Shown: positions 1 to 6,021 of the stretch, one piece after another
Layout of the letters: every line of letters begins with the position of its first letter
Position numbering within the stretch: position 1 is the first letter of the stretch
Assembly (NCBI GenBank): GCA_002393895.1
Contig: DGUE01000151.1
Coordinates: 1 to 14,562, forward strand
Origin: Bacteroidales bacterium UBA4318
GTDB taxonomy: Bacteria > Bacteroidota > Bacteroidia > Bacteroidales > UBA932
Direction: 5' to 3'
DNA length: 14,562 nucleotides
Translations under genes and position numbers: made by a program
Notes under the pieces: generated by a model
The model's input: the letters and a program-made list of their open reading frames with translations, nothing else
Told to the model about the DNA's origin: nothing
The model's database searches: none

Positions 1-229
1 AGAACTGGCTCTTGGAAGGGTCGTACGTGCGAATCTGGCGGAATGCCTTTTCGAAACTGCGGGAGCAGATGTCGTCCACGTAGAAATCGTCGAGGTTCTT
101 CATCCTGCTCTTGATGTAGGAGCGGAGCGAGTCGATGTGTGTATCCCAGAGTTCGGTGAAGGCGGCCCCGTCGCCTATGATGGCCAGACGGAGCAGTTCG
201 TCAATGGGCCTCGAGCCAAGTCTTGCCAT
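1..229 (-). CDS. ECF-type RNA polymerase sigma factor, N-terminal part (runs off left edge)
   Basis: Reading leftward from an ATG at 229-227, the frame stays open to the window edge (76 codons). It begins MARLGSRPIDELLRLAIIGD and continues through LWDTHIDSLRSYIK and DDICSRSFEKAFRQI. This pattern fits sigma-70 region 2 of extracytoplasmic-function sigma factors: an N-terminal helix, a conserved aromatic/acidic stretch, then the core-binding helix. The C-terminal half, including DNA-binding region 4, lies outside the window, so its target promoters and any anti-sigma partner cannot be judged. The start codon lies inside polA, 29 bases before the polA stop ends at 201, in a different frame. This suggests translational coupling and co-transcription downstream of glpT and polA. 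The family assignment is good at the level of ECF sigma factor; the subgroup is unknown. Confidence 0.75.
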   Translation of the reverse strand, partial: MARLGSRPIDELLRLAIIGDGAAFTELWDTHIDSLRSYIKSRMKNLDDFYVDDICSRSFEKAFRQIRTYDPSKSQF

Positions 230-2915
230 AATTGCATTCAACTGTCAGCGGAACGGAAAGTTCCATTACACCTTGCATCTCCTCAATCAGCAGAGCCTTC
301 ACCGCATCTATCTCAGATTCAGGCACTTCGAGGAGGAGTTCGTCGTGGATCTGCAGGACCATCCGGGCTTTTAGCCCTTCCTTCTGCAAGCGGTCGGAGA
401 CGCGTATCATCGCCAGTTTTATTATGTCGGCTGCTGTCCCCTGGATGGGGGCGTTTACGGCATTGCGCTCGGCGATGGCGCGGATGTTGGCATTGTGAGA
501 GTTGATGTCGGAGATGTAGCGCCGACGCCCGAACATCGTTTCGGTATAGAGGGTTTCGCGGGCCTTGGCCAGAGTGCCGTCGATGAACGAACGTATGCTC
601 GGGAAGGACTCGAAGTAGTCGTCTATCAGCTTCTTGGCCACCGCACGGGGGCATTTCAGCCTCTGGGCCAGGCCGAAGGAGGAGATGCCGTACATTATTC
701 CGAAGTTGGCTGTCTTGGCCATGCGGCGGTCGTCTGCAGTCACATCTTCCACGCTCTTGCGGAAGATCTTGGCCGCAGTGGCAGCGTGGACGTCCTGCCC
801 TTCGCGGAAGGCCTGGCGCATGTGCTCATCCCCGCAGAGATGCGCCATCACCCGGAGCTCGATCTGGGAGTAGTCTGCCGACATCATCACCCAGCCGGCT
901 TCTCCAGGCACGAAGGCCTTGCGGATTTCGCGGCCCTGCTCGGTGCGTATGGGGATGTTCTGCAGGTTGGGATTGCTGCTGGAGAGCCTCCCGGTGGCCG
1001 TAAGTGCCTGATTGAAAGTGGTATGCACGCGCCCGTCCTTTTCGGAGATGTATTGCGGGAAGGGCTCGATGTAGGTGGAAAGGAGCTTCCGCAGGCCGCG
1101 GTAGTCCAGCAAGGCATCGATTATGGGATGCCTGTCGGATAGTTCGGAGAGGGTTTCCTCGTCGGTGGGCCAGTTGCCCTTCGCAGGCTTCTTGGCCTTG
1201 GGATCCAGTTTCAGCTGCTCGAAAATCACCTCGCCCATCTGCTTTGGAGAGCTGACGTTAAGTGTCTGGCTGCCGGCATAGCCACGGATTTCCGCCTCGC
1301 GGGCGAGCATCTGGGTGCGGAGAGATTCGGCGAAGTCCTTCAGGGAACTCAGGTCTATCTTCACGCCGGTAAGTTCCATCTGCGAGAGCACGCTGATGAG
1401 GGGTTCCTCGATTTCGTCGTAGAGTTTCTGCATGCCGTAGGCGGCCAGTTCTGCCTGGAGCACGCCGGACAGGCTGCGTATGGCTTCCGCTTCTTTCGTA
1501 TGGTCGGCTTCGCCCGATGCGCCGCCGTCGTCGCCGAAGAGAGAGCCGAGGTCAGCTGCAGGAGCTTCGTCAAAACTGATGCCGAGATAGGTTTGGGCGA
1601 GGGATGTGAGGCGGTGGTCGCTTTCGGGGTTCAGCAGGTAGTGCATCAGTTCGACGTCCAACAGCTTGCCTTTCAGCGAGATGCCGCGTTTTGCCAGTTC
1701 GTTCATCTGGGCCTTGATGCCATATCCCGCCTTGCTCTTTGCGGCATCTTCCAGTTCCTTTCTGAACTCCTCCGGCCTGCCGCTGCGCGTTCCGGATTCA
1801 TCTGCCAGCCAGATGATTTCTCCGTCCAGCAGGAATGCAATATCGGCTGCCGGGTGGTATCCCCCCTTCGGGAGTTCGTCCTGCGGACTCACCCCACCAT
1901 CCCTTCGGGACGGTCCCCCCGCTTCCGTGCCGCGGGTGGCACGTCCCTCAGGGGGGATACCACCCGCAGCCTCCGCCGTGCGCTCTGAGGAGCGCATGGA
2001 GCCTGCCCCTGTCATTCCGGCACCCCCTGTCATTCCGAGCGAAGCGAAGGAATCTATTCCGGTCAGGTATTTCTTTAGCGAATTGAAACCATAAAGGTTA
2101 AACAGGTCGAGGGCGGAGGGCGACGGGGCAACGAGGCGCATGTCATCGGCGGTGGTATCGATGGGAATATCCGTCTTGATGGTCACCAGCACCTTGCTGA
2201 GGGCGATGTGGTCCTGCGCGGCGCGGAAAAGCTCCTGCTGGCGGGGAGTAAGCTCGCCAAGATGCTCATATATATTCTCGAGAGTATCGTACTTCTGCAG
2301 CAGTTTGCTGGCCCCGACCTCACCCACTCCCTTCACTCCGGGCACATTGTCGGAGGCGTCGCCGCAGATGGCCAGCAGGTCGATTATCTGCTCCGGGCGG
2401 GAAACGCCGTACTTTTCCTGCAGGCGGGGGATGTCGAACAGGACATCATCCCCTCCCCCCTTGCCGGGCTTCACCTGGAAGATGTGGGGTTCCAGCAGCT
2501 GGCCATAGTCCTTGTCGGGCGTGACCATGTAGACGTCGAAGCCCTCACGGGCACTGCGCTTGGCCATGGAGCCAAGCACGTCGTCGGCCTCGAAGCCGGG
2601 GATCATCAGCACCGGAATATTCAAGGCCTTGACTATCTGCGTGAGCGGCTCGAGGGCATCGATCACCAGCTGGGGAGTCTCCCCGCGGTTGGCCTTGTAT
2701 TCGGGATAGAGCTGGTTGCGGAAGGTGCCTCCGGGCGGGTCGAAGCCCACCGCAATATGGGTAGGCTGCTCGCGCCGGATGAGCTCCAGCAGGTATTTTG
2801 TAAAGCCATAAAGGATGGACGTATCCACCCCTTTGGCATTAATCATCGGCCTGCCCAGAAAGGCATAGTACATCTTGAAGATGAGGGCATGGCCGTCTAT
2901 GAGGAAGAGTTTCAT
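201..2915 (-). CDS. polA: DNA polymerase I, with in-frame palindromic insert and vestigial proofreading domain
   Basis: This is a 904-residue family A polymerase, which fills gaps and removes RNA primers in repair and lagging-strand synthesis. The 5'-nuclease domain spans about residues 1-285, with conserved acidic motifs at D7, GFEADD (107-112), TPDKDYGQL (132-140) and CGDASDNVPG (184-193). Polymerase motif A is DYSQIELR (681-688), motif B runs from R730 through K734 to Y742, and motif C is QIHDELLLE (855-863), so polymerase and 5'-nuclease activity look intact. The middle domain (about 356-500) aligns by eye with the 3'-5' exonuclease fold but lacks the DxE strand, and the NLKYD-type motif is replaced near residues 399-406, so proofreading is probably absent, as in the Bst-type enzymes. 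Residues 287-353 are a glycine/arginine/proline-rich insert encoded by palindromic repeat DNA (see repeats at 1845-2055). The gene starts 5 bases after the glpT stop, so it is probably expressed with glpT. Confidence 0.97.
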   Translation of the reverse strand: MKLFLIDGHALIFKMYYAFLGRPMINAKGVDTSILYGFTKYLLELIRREQPTHIAVGFDPPGGTFRNQLYPEYKANRGETPQLVIDALEPLTQIVKALNIPVLMIPGFEADDVLGSMAKRSAREGFDVYMVTPDKDYGQLLEPHIFQVKPGKGGGDDVLFDIPRLQEKYGVSRPEQIIDLLAICGDASDNVPGVKGVGEVGASKLLQKYDTLENIYEHLGELTPRQQELFRAAQDHIALSKVLVTIKTDIPIDTTADDMRLVAPSPSALDLFNLYGFNSLKKYLTGIDSFASLGMTGGAGMTGAGSMRSSERTAEAAGGIPPEGRATRGTEAGGPSRRDGGVSPQDELPKGGYHPAADIAFLLDGEIIWLADESGTRSGRPEEFRKELEDAAKSKAGYGIKAQMNELAKRGISLKGKLLDVELMHYLLNPESDHRLTSLAQTYLGISFDEAPAADLGSLFGDDGGASGEADHTKEAEAIRSLSGVLQAELAAYGMQKLYDEIEEPLISVLSQMELTGVKIDLSSLKDFAESLRTQMLAREAEIRGYAGSQTLNVSSPKQMGEVIFEQLKLDPKAKKPAKGNWPTDEETLSELSDRHPIIDALLDYRGLRKLLSTYIEPFPQYISEKDGRVHTTFNQALTATGRLSSSNPNLQNIPIRTEQGREIRKAFVPGEAGWVMMSADYSQIELRVMAHLCGDEHMRQAFREGQDVHAATAAKIFRKSVEDVTADDRRMAKTANFGIMYGISSFGLAQRLKCPRAVAKKLIDDYFESFPSIRSFIDGTLAKARETLYTETMFGRRRYISDINSHNANIRAIAERNAVNAPIQGTAADIIKLAMIRVSDRLQKEGLKARMVLQIHDELLLEVPESEIDAVKALLIEEMQGVMELSVPLTVECNYGKTWLEAH
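1845..1971. repeat. Palindromic element inserted in frame in polA
   Basis: The ends form long inverted arms. Bases 1851-1866 (CGGGTGGTATCCCCCC) are the exact reverse complement of 1951-1966. The pairing extends outward to 1845 and 1971, with a single extra C in the left arm. Inside are smaller hairpins: CCCTTCGGG near 1864, GTCC..GGAC near 1879-1887, TCCCTTCGGGA near 1900-1910 and GTGCC..GGCAC near 1927-1941. On the coding strand it reads through without a stop as a Gly/Pro/Arg/Glu-rich stretch between the 5'-nuclease and vestigial exonuclease domains, so it behaves like a mobile palindrome tolerated in a protein linker. I do not recognise a named family. Confidence 0.8.
1979..2055. repeat. 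Second repeat cluster in the polA linker: hairpin plus CATTCCGAGCGAAGCG-type repeat
   Basis: A perfect 7-bp hairpin sits at 1979-1996 (TGCGCTC / GAGCGCA). The 14-mer CCCCTGTCATTCCG follows at 2006-2019 and again at 2024-2037, offset by 18 bases, giving the peptide repeat GMTGgaGMTG. The second copy continues into GAGCGAAGCGAAGGAATCT (2037-2055). From memory, strings like CATTCCGAGCGAAGCGAAGG are common dispersed repeats in many genomes and often appear in proteins as SFASLGMT, as here at residues 289-296; I could not check this by search. It abuts the inverted-repeat element at 1845-1971, so two repeat families seem stacked at one site. Confidence 0.65.
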
Positions 2916-2920
2916 ACAAT

Positions 2921-4315
2921 CTACTGCCTGGCCATCCTCTTTTCACTGGGGATAAGCATGGCGCAGAGGACCACACCGATGATGGCACCGATGGCTACGG
3001 AAAGCATCGCGGTGTCCCAGGAGGAGCCGTTGGCGATGCCGCCGACCACGATCTTGGAGCAGACTGCGTCGCCGATCAGGTAGCCGAATAGGCCTACGAA
3101 TCCGGCGGCAGTGCCCGCTGCGTTCTTCGGAACCAGGTTAAGCGCCTGCACACCGGTAAGAGCCACGGGGCCGTAGATGAAGAATCCTATCAGGCAGAGG
3201 GCAACGTAGACGAGAACCTTCTGTGCGGAGGGGCTGACCTCGATAATGCCCGCACCCACCATCCAGTAAAGCAGCACGCCGATGCCGCAGAGGAACATGC
3301 AGATCACGTTCATGGGGGCGCAGCGGCCCTTGAAGAACTTGGAGGTGGCCCAGCCGCAGGCGATGGTGCCCACGGCGCCGACTATATTATGTACGGAGAA
3401 AGCAACCTTGCTCTCGGCGGCGGTCATAATGCCCTTCGCCTGGAGATAGGTGGGAGCCCAGTCGCCTATGCCGTAACGGACCATGTAGACAGCCACGTTG
3501 GAGATGGCCACGACCCACAGGAGCTTGTTCTTGAGCACATAATCCACAAAGAGCACTTTGAAGGGCAGTTTCTCGCCGGCAGCACCTTTGCTCTTGACTC
3601 CGCTATGGTCGTTCCTCCAGTCTCCGACGGAAGGAAGCCCGCAGGATTCAGGCGTATCGCGTATCGCCCACCAGCAGAACAGGGAAATCACCAGGGCGAT
3701 GACGGCGGGGAACACGAAGTTCCCTCTCCAGGTCTGCGCCACGCCGAGATCTGCCGCCAGGGCCACGCCGGCGATGGCGAGGAAGCCGAGGGAGAAGGAT
3801 CCGATGGTGTGGGAGACATTCCAGATGCTCATCTTGAAACTCCGTTCGTTCTGGCTGAACCAATGCGCCATGATTCGCCCGCAGGGAGGCCATCCGAAGC
3901 CGCTGAGCCAGCCGACGATAAGCATCAGTATGAAGATGATGACCGTGTTGACTGCAGTGTTGGTGCCGAACGGAATCAGGCCGACGGACATCATCACCAT
4001 TGCAGAGAGGATGAGGCCGACTACCAGGAACTTACGGGCGTCGGAGCGGTCCGAGACGCTGCCCATCACGAACTTGCTGAATGCATATGCGATGGATACC
4101 GCAGACATCGCGAGACCCACCTTGCCGGCATCCAGGATCCCGTCGTTGATCATGTCGGGGGCTGCGAGGGAGAGGTTTTTCCTTACGAGATAATATGCGG
4201 CATAACCAAGGAAAGCCCCCAGGAAGACCTTGAGGCGCATAGCCTTGTATTCTTTGTCGACTTTTTCTGCCGGGATTTGCGCCTTCGGCTTGGGCGGATC
4301 CAGAAAACGAGCCAT
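2921..4315 (-). CDS. glpT: Glycerol-3-phosphate transporter, GlpT type (OPA family, MFS)
   Basis: This 464-residue inner-membrane protein has the hydrophobic pattern of a 12-helix major facilitator. It matches Escherichia coli GlpT closely from memory: FLGYAAYYLVRKNLSLA at the first helix, FSKFVMGSVSDRS after helix 3, GFGWPPCGR at 139-147, RDTPESCGLP in the central loop, and PKNAAGTAAGFVGLFGYL near helix 11. The two arginines that bind phosphate in GlpT are present as R45 and R280, and the helix-5 histidine corresponds to H169. GlpT exchanges external glycerol-3-phosphate for cytoplasmic phosphate. The related UhpT and UhpC share the fold, so hexose-phosphate use is a less likely alternative. 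It is the first gene of a minus-strand unit, with polA 5 bases downstream; no glp catabolic gene is in view. Confidence 0.88.
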   Translation of the reverse strand: MARFLDPPKPKAQIPAEKVDKEYKAMRLKVFLGAFLGYAAYYLVRKNLSLAAPDMINDGILDAGKVGLAMSAVSIAYAFSKFVMGSVSDRSDARKFLVVGLILSAMVMMSVGLIPFGTNTAVNTVIIFILMLIVGWLSGFGWPPCGRIMAHWFSQNERSFKMSIWNVSHTIGSFSLGFLAIAGVALAADLGVAQTWRGNFVFPAVIALVISLFCWWAIRDTPESCGLPSVGDWRNDHSGVKSKGAAGEKLPFKVLFVDYVLKNKLLWVVAISNVAVYMVRYGIGDWAPTYLQAKGIMTAAESKVAFSVHNIVGAVGTIACGWATSKFFKGRCAPMNVICMFLCGIGVLLYWMVGAGIIEVSPSAQKVLVYVALCLIGFFIYGPVALTGVQALNLVPKNAAGTAAGFVGLFGYLIGDAVCSKIVVGGIANGSSWDTAMLSVAIGAIIGVVLCAMLIPSEKRMARQ

Positions 4316-4341
4316 TGCTGATTTAGTTTTAGTTCAATTGT

Positions 4342-4373
4342 ACAAATATAAGAAACTTTTCCTCTATATTTGT
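4342..4373. promoter_or_regulatory. Back-to-back -7 elements between glpT and tadA
   Basis: TATATTTG occurs on the plus strand at 4365-4372, 12 bases before the tadA start, and on the minus strand at 4350-4343, 27 bases before the glpT start. Both fit the Bacteroidetes -7 consensus TAnnTTTG, and together they form a 9-bp perfect inverted repeat with a 14-base spacer. Neither has a clear TTTG at the expected -33 distance, so these are likely but weaker promoters. Any tadA leader would be only a few bases long. Confidence 0.5.
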
Positions 4374-4384
4374 GAGGAATAAGT

Positions 4385-4819
4385 ATGGAACTTGACGAAA
4401 AATTCATGCGCGAGGCGCTGGCCGAAGCAAAGGCCGCACTCTCCGAGGAAGAGATTCCTATCGGGGCGGTAATAGTGTGCAAAGGGCGCATCATCGGAAA
4501 GGGGCACAATATGGTGGAACGCCTGCACGATGCCACCGCCCACGCAGAGATGATTGCGATAACGGCCGCCACCGAATCCCTCGGGGGCAAATATCTGCAG
4601 GACTGCACTCTGTATGTTACCGTAGAGCCCTGCCCCATGTGCGCGGCGGCGCTAAACTGGAGCCAGGTCAGCCGCATAGTCTACGGGGCACCCGACCCCA
4701 GACGCGGCTACAGCCTCTTCTCCCCTTCCCTGCTTCATCCCCGCACAGAAGTAACGCCCGGCATCCTTGCAGAAGAATGCGGGGCGTTGGTAAGCGATTA
4801 CTTCAAATCTAAGAGATAG
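4385..4819 (+). CDS. tadA: tRNA adenosine(34) deaminase
   Basis: This 144-residue zinc-dependent deaminase converts A34 to inosine in the tRNA-Arg(ACG) anticodon. The catalytic HAE motif is at residues 53-55 (H53 zinc ligand, E55 proton shuttle), and PCPMC at 82-86 supplies zinc ligands C83 and C86. The substrate-loop asparagine in GHN (40-42) and the PIGAV motif (25-29) are also typical of TadA. Length fits the family. Bacteroidetes genomes also carry related guanine deaminases; the VEPCPMCAAAL and SRIVYGA segments favour TadA. It is a lone gene diverging from glpT and ends 3 bases before the convergent PspC-domain gene, with no obvious terminator in that gap. Confidence 0.9.
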   Translation: MELDEKFMREALAEAKAALSEEEIPIGAVIVCKGRIIGKGHNMVERLHDATAHAEMIAITAATESLGGKYLQDCTLYVTVEPCPMCAAALNWSQVSRIVYGAPDPRRGYSLFSPSLLHPRTEVTPGILAEECGALVSDYFKSKR

Positions 4820-4822
4820 CCT

Positions 4823-5026
4823 TTACTGCCTGTCTATGAGTTCAGGTTCCACCGGCACGATGATCATTGCCAGGATATAGGCGATGATGCCGCCGCCGGC
4901 GCAGAATGCTGCAATCACCCATGCAAGACGGATGATGGTGGGGTCGATGTCAAAATACTTTCCTAATCCCCCGCAGACACCGGCAAGCTGCTTGTCGGTC
5001 CTGCTCCTGTAGAGTCTCTTGTTCAT
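4823..5026 (-). CDS. PspC-domain small membrane protein
   Basis: This 67-residue protein starts at the ATG ending at 5026. The open frame continues upstream to 5146, but that extension crosses the tRNA gene and the promoter, so I reject it. Residues 1-32 (RLYRSRTDKQLAGVCGGLGKY, then DPTIIRL) are the signature of the PspC domain, followed by one or two hydrophobic segments at about 33-58 and a short polar tail. Full PspC proteins act with PspB in the envelope phage-shock response; stand-alone domains like this are common in Bacteroidetes and their role is poorly known. A good promoter match lies upstream (5065-5095), facing away from the tRNA promoter. The gene converges on tadA. Confidence 0.88.
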   Translation of the reverse strand: MNKRLYRSRTDKQLAGVCGGLGKYFDIDPTIIRLAWVIAAFCAGGGIIAYILAMIIVPVEPELIDRQ

Positions 5027-5064
5027 TTTTCTATATTTAAGTGTATTAGTATCATAGTACACTG

Positions 5065-5095
5065 CAAATATAGATATAATTCTTGAACTTGCAAA
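5065..5095 (-). promoter_or_regulatory. Promoter for the PspC-domain gene
   Basis: On the minus strand, TTTG at 5095-5092 is followed after 19 bases by TATATTTG at 5072-5065. This fits the Bacteroidetes -33/-7 consensus. The predicted transcript starts about 30 bases before the ATG ending at 5026. Confidence 0.72.
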
Positions 5096-5111
5096 TAATT
5101 TTTTAACTTTG
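5083..5111 (+). promoter_or_regulatory. Promoter for tRNA-Gln
   Basis: TAACTTTG at 5104-5111 matches the -7 consensus exactly, with a TTG at 5083-5085, 18 bases upstream. The -7 element ends 11 bases before the mature tRNA. It overlaps the divergent promoter of the PspC-domain gene, so the two may compete. Confidence 0.7.
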
Positions 5112-5122
5112 CACCCCGGAAT

Positions 5123-5193
5123 TGAGGTATGGTGTAATGGTAGCACTGCAGATTTTGGTTCTGCCTGCCCAGGTTCGAGTCCTGGTACCTCAA
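5123..5193 (+). tRNA. tRNA-Gln(UUG)
   Basis: The sequence folds as a full cloverleaf. The acceptor stem is TGAGGTA (5123-5129) with TACCTCA (5186-5192), discriminator A5193. The anticodon stem is GCAGA/TCTGC around the loop TTTTGGT (5153-5159), giving anticodon TTG at 5155-5157. The T stem is CCAGG/CCTGG around TTCGAGT (5174-5180). The CCA end is not encoded. The acceptor stem is strong and no bases look damaged. The gene stands alone with its own promoter and terminator. Confidence 0.97.
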
Positions 5194-5199
5194 CGAAAG

Positions 5200-5225
5200 A
5201 ACTTGGCGCTTGCCAAGTTTTTTTT
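5200..5225 (+). terminator. Intrinsic terminator after tRNA-Gln
   Basis: AACTTGGC (5200-5207) pairs perfectly with GCCAAGTT (5212-5219) around a GCTT loop, followed by a run of eight T residues (5218-5225). It begins 7 bases after the tRNA and separates it from the toxin-antitoxin genes. Confidence 0.92.
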
Positions 5226-5234
5226 GTCTATACT

Positions 5235-5276
5235 TATATAACATTTTTGGAATTTGTTATATATTTATTATATTTG
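5235..5276 (+). promoter_or_regulatory. Toxin-antitoxin promoter with candidate operator
   Basis: TTTG at 5246-5249, 19 bases, then TATATTTG at 5269-5276 form a consensus Bacteroidetes promoter 24 bases before the antitoxin start. A perfect 9-bp inverted repeat, TATATAACA (5235-5243) and TGTTATATA (5255-5263) with an 11-base spacer, straddles the -33 element. RHH antitoxins usually repress their own operons by binding such repeats, so this is a plausible operator; binding itself is inferred. Confidence 0.65.
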
Positions 5277-5300
5277 CCGTGGATCAATTGTTTATGACTT

Positions 5301-5585
5301 ATGCAAACGACAACCAGAGTTCAGACGGCATTCAGGCTGGAGACAGATTTGCTGAACAGGCTGAAGAGAAAGGCAAGGGCCAGGGGCCAGAGCCTCAACA
5401 ACTATGTGGAGAATGTGCTTTTAAAAGACTCTCCGCTGGAACCGGAGCTTCCTAAGATAGAAATACCCGACGGGCCGTGCCCGCTGGTGGAAGCACTCAG
5501 ATTCCCGGAAGGAACATGGTTTACCGAAGAAGAGATCGCGGCGGACTGGAAGTTGCAACGTATATTGAAAATTGACTGTGATTAA
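5301..5585 (+). CDS. Ribbon-helix-helix (Arc/MetJ-type) antitoxin
   Basis: This 94-residue protein has an N-terminal ribbon-helix-helix DNA-binding fold: a short strand around residues 5-12 (TRVQTAFRL), helix A at about 14-28 rich in Lys and Arg, and helix B at 31-42 (SLNNYVENVLLK). The C-terminal half (43-94) is acidic and proline-rich, ending in a predicted amphipathic stretch (EEEIAADWKLQRILKI), as expected of the arm that wraps its toxin. The gene overlaps the PIN-domain gene by 8 bases, the usual layout of type II modules. An ATG at 5294 is in a different frame, so the ATG at 5301 is preferred. Role as antitoxin is inferred from domain and position. Confidence 0.82.
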   Translation: MQTTTRVQTAFRLETDLLNRLKRKARARGQSLNNYVENVLLKDSPLEPELPKIEIPDGPCPLVEALRFPEGTWFTEEEIAADWKLQRILKIDCD

Positions 5586-6021
5586 GCTGTTCATAGACAC
5601 GAATGTCGTGATCGATACCATGGATCACGCGAGGACCCCGGAGTGGAAAAGCTCTGAGGACGTCATCAACCTATCCGCATTCAAGGATTACTTCCGGCTA
5701 TGTATTTCCATGAAAAGCATTTCAGACATCTCTTATCTGGGCTGCAAACTTGTGGGGAAAGAGCGCATCATACCTGTATTGAAACAACTGATGAACGACT
5801 GCAAGATCATTCCCCTCGAGGAAATCATGCTTTACGAAGGCCTGAAATCAGCCTGTCCGGATTTCGAAGATGCCATGCAGATATCCTGCGCCGAATCCGT
5901 GGACTGCAATTACATAATTACCCGTAATAAAAAAGATTTCGGCGCATACACCGACATCCCGGTATACACGCCGAAGGAATTCCTGAAGAAGATCACTACT
6001 CCATCAGTTTCTTGTACTTGA
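5578..6021 (+). CDS. PIN-domain toxin, VapC-like ribonuclease
   Basis: The preferred start is the GTG at 5578, giving MIKLFIDTNVVID, a textbook PIN N-terminus; a TTG at 5572 in the same frame would add only two residues. The protein has 147 residues. Likely metal-binding acidic residues are D7, D50 or nearby, D98 in DFEDAM and D120 in ITRNKKDF, matching the order seen in PIN nucleases. Such toxins cut tRNA or rRNA when freed from their antitoxin. The start lies inside the antitoxin gene, so translation is probably coupled. The natural family end is near KEFLKKI; the last eight or so residues are encoded on the strand opposite the end of ettA, as the genes overlap by 26 bases tail to tail. The exact RNA target cannot be predicted. 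Confidence 0.82.
   Translation: MIKLFIDTNVVIDTMDHARTPEWKSSEDVINLSAFKDYFRLCISMKSISDISYLGCKLVGKERIIPVLKQLMNDCKIIPLEEIMLYEGLKSACPDFEDAMQISCAESVDCNYIITRNKKDFGAYTDIPVYTPKEFLKKITTPSVSCT

Noticed and set aside
2921..4315. Hexose-phosphate transporter UhpT or sensor UhpC
   Set aside because: Same family, but the N-terminal and central motifs are closer to GlpT as recalled, and no uhpAB-like regulators are nearby.
3389..4321. Plus-strand open frame opposite glpT
   Set aside because: Its product is His/Asp-rich with no domain and lies antisense to a well-matched transporter.
5027..5146. Upstream extension of the PspC-domain protein by 40 residues
   Set aside because: It would run through the tRNA-Gln gene and the consensus promoter; the ATG ending at 5026 begins exactly at the domain.
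5123..6021. tRNA-Gln as attachment site for an integrated island carrying the toxin-antitoxin pair
   Set aside because: I saw no second copy of the tRNA 3' end to the right and no integrase; the tRNA has its own terminator before the module.
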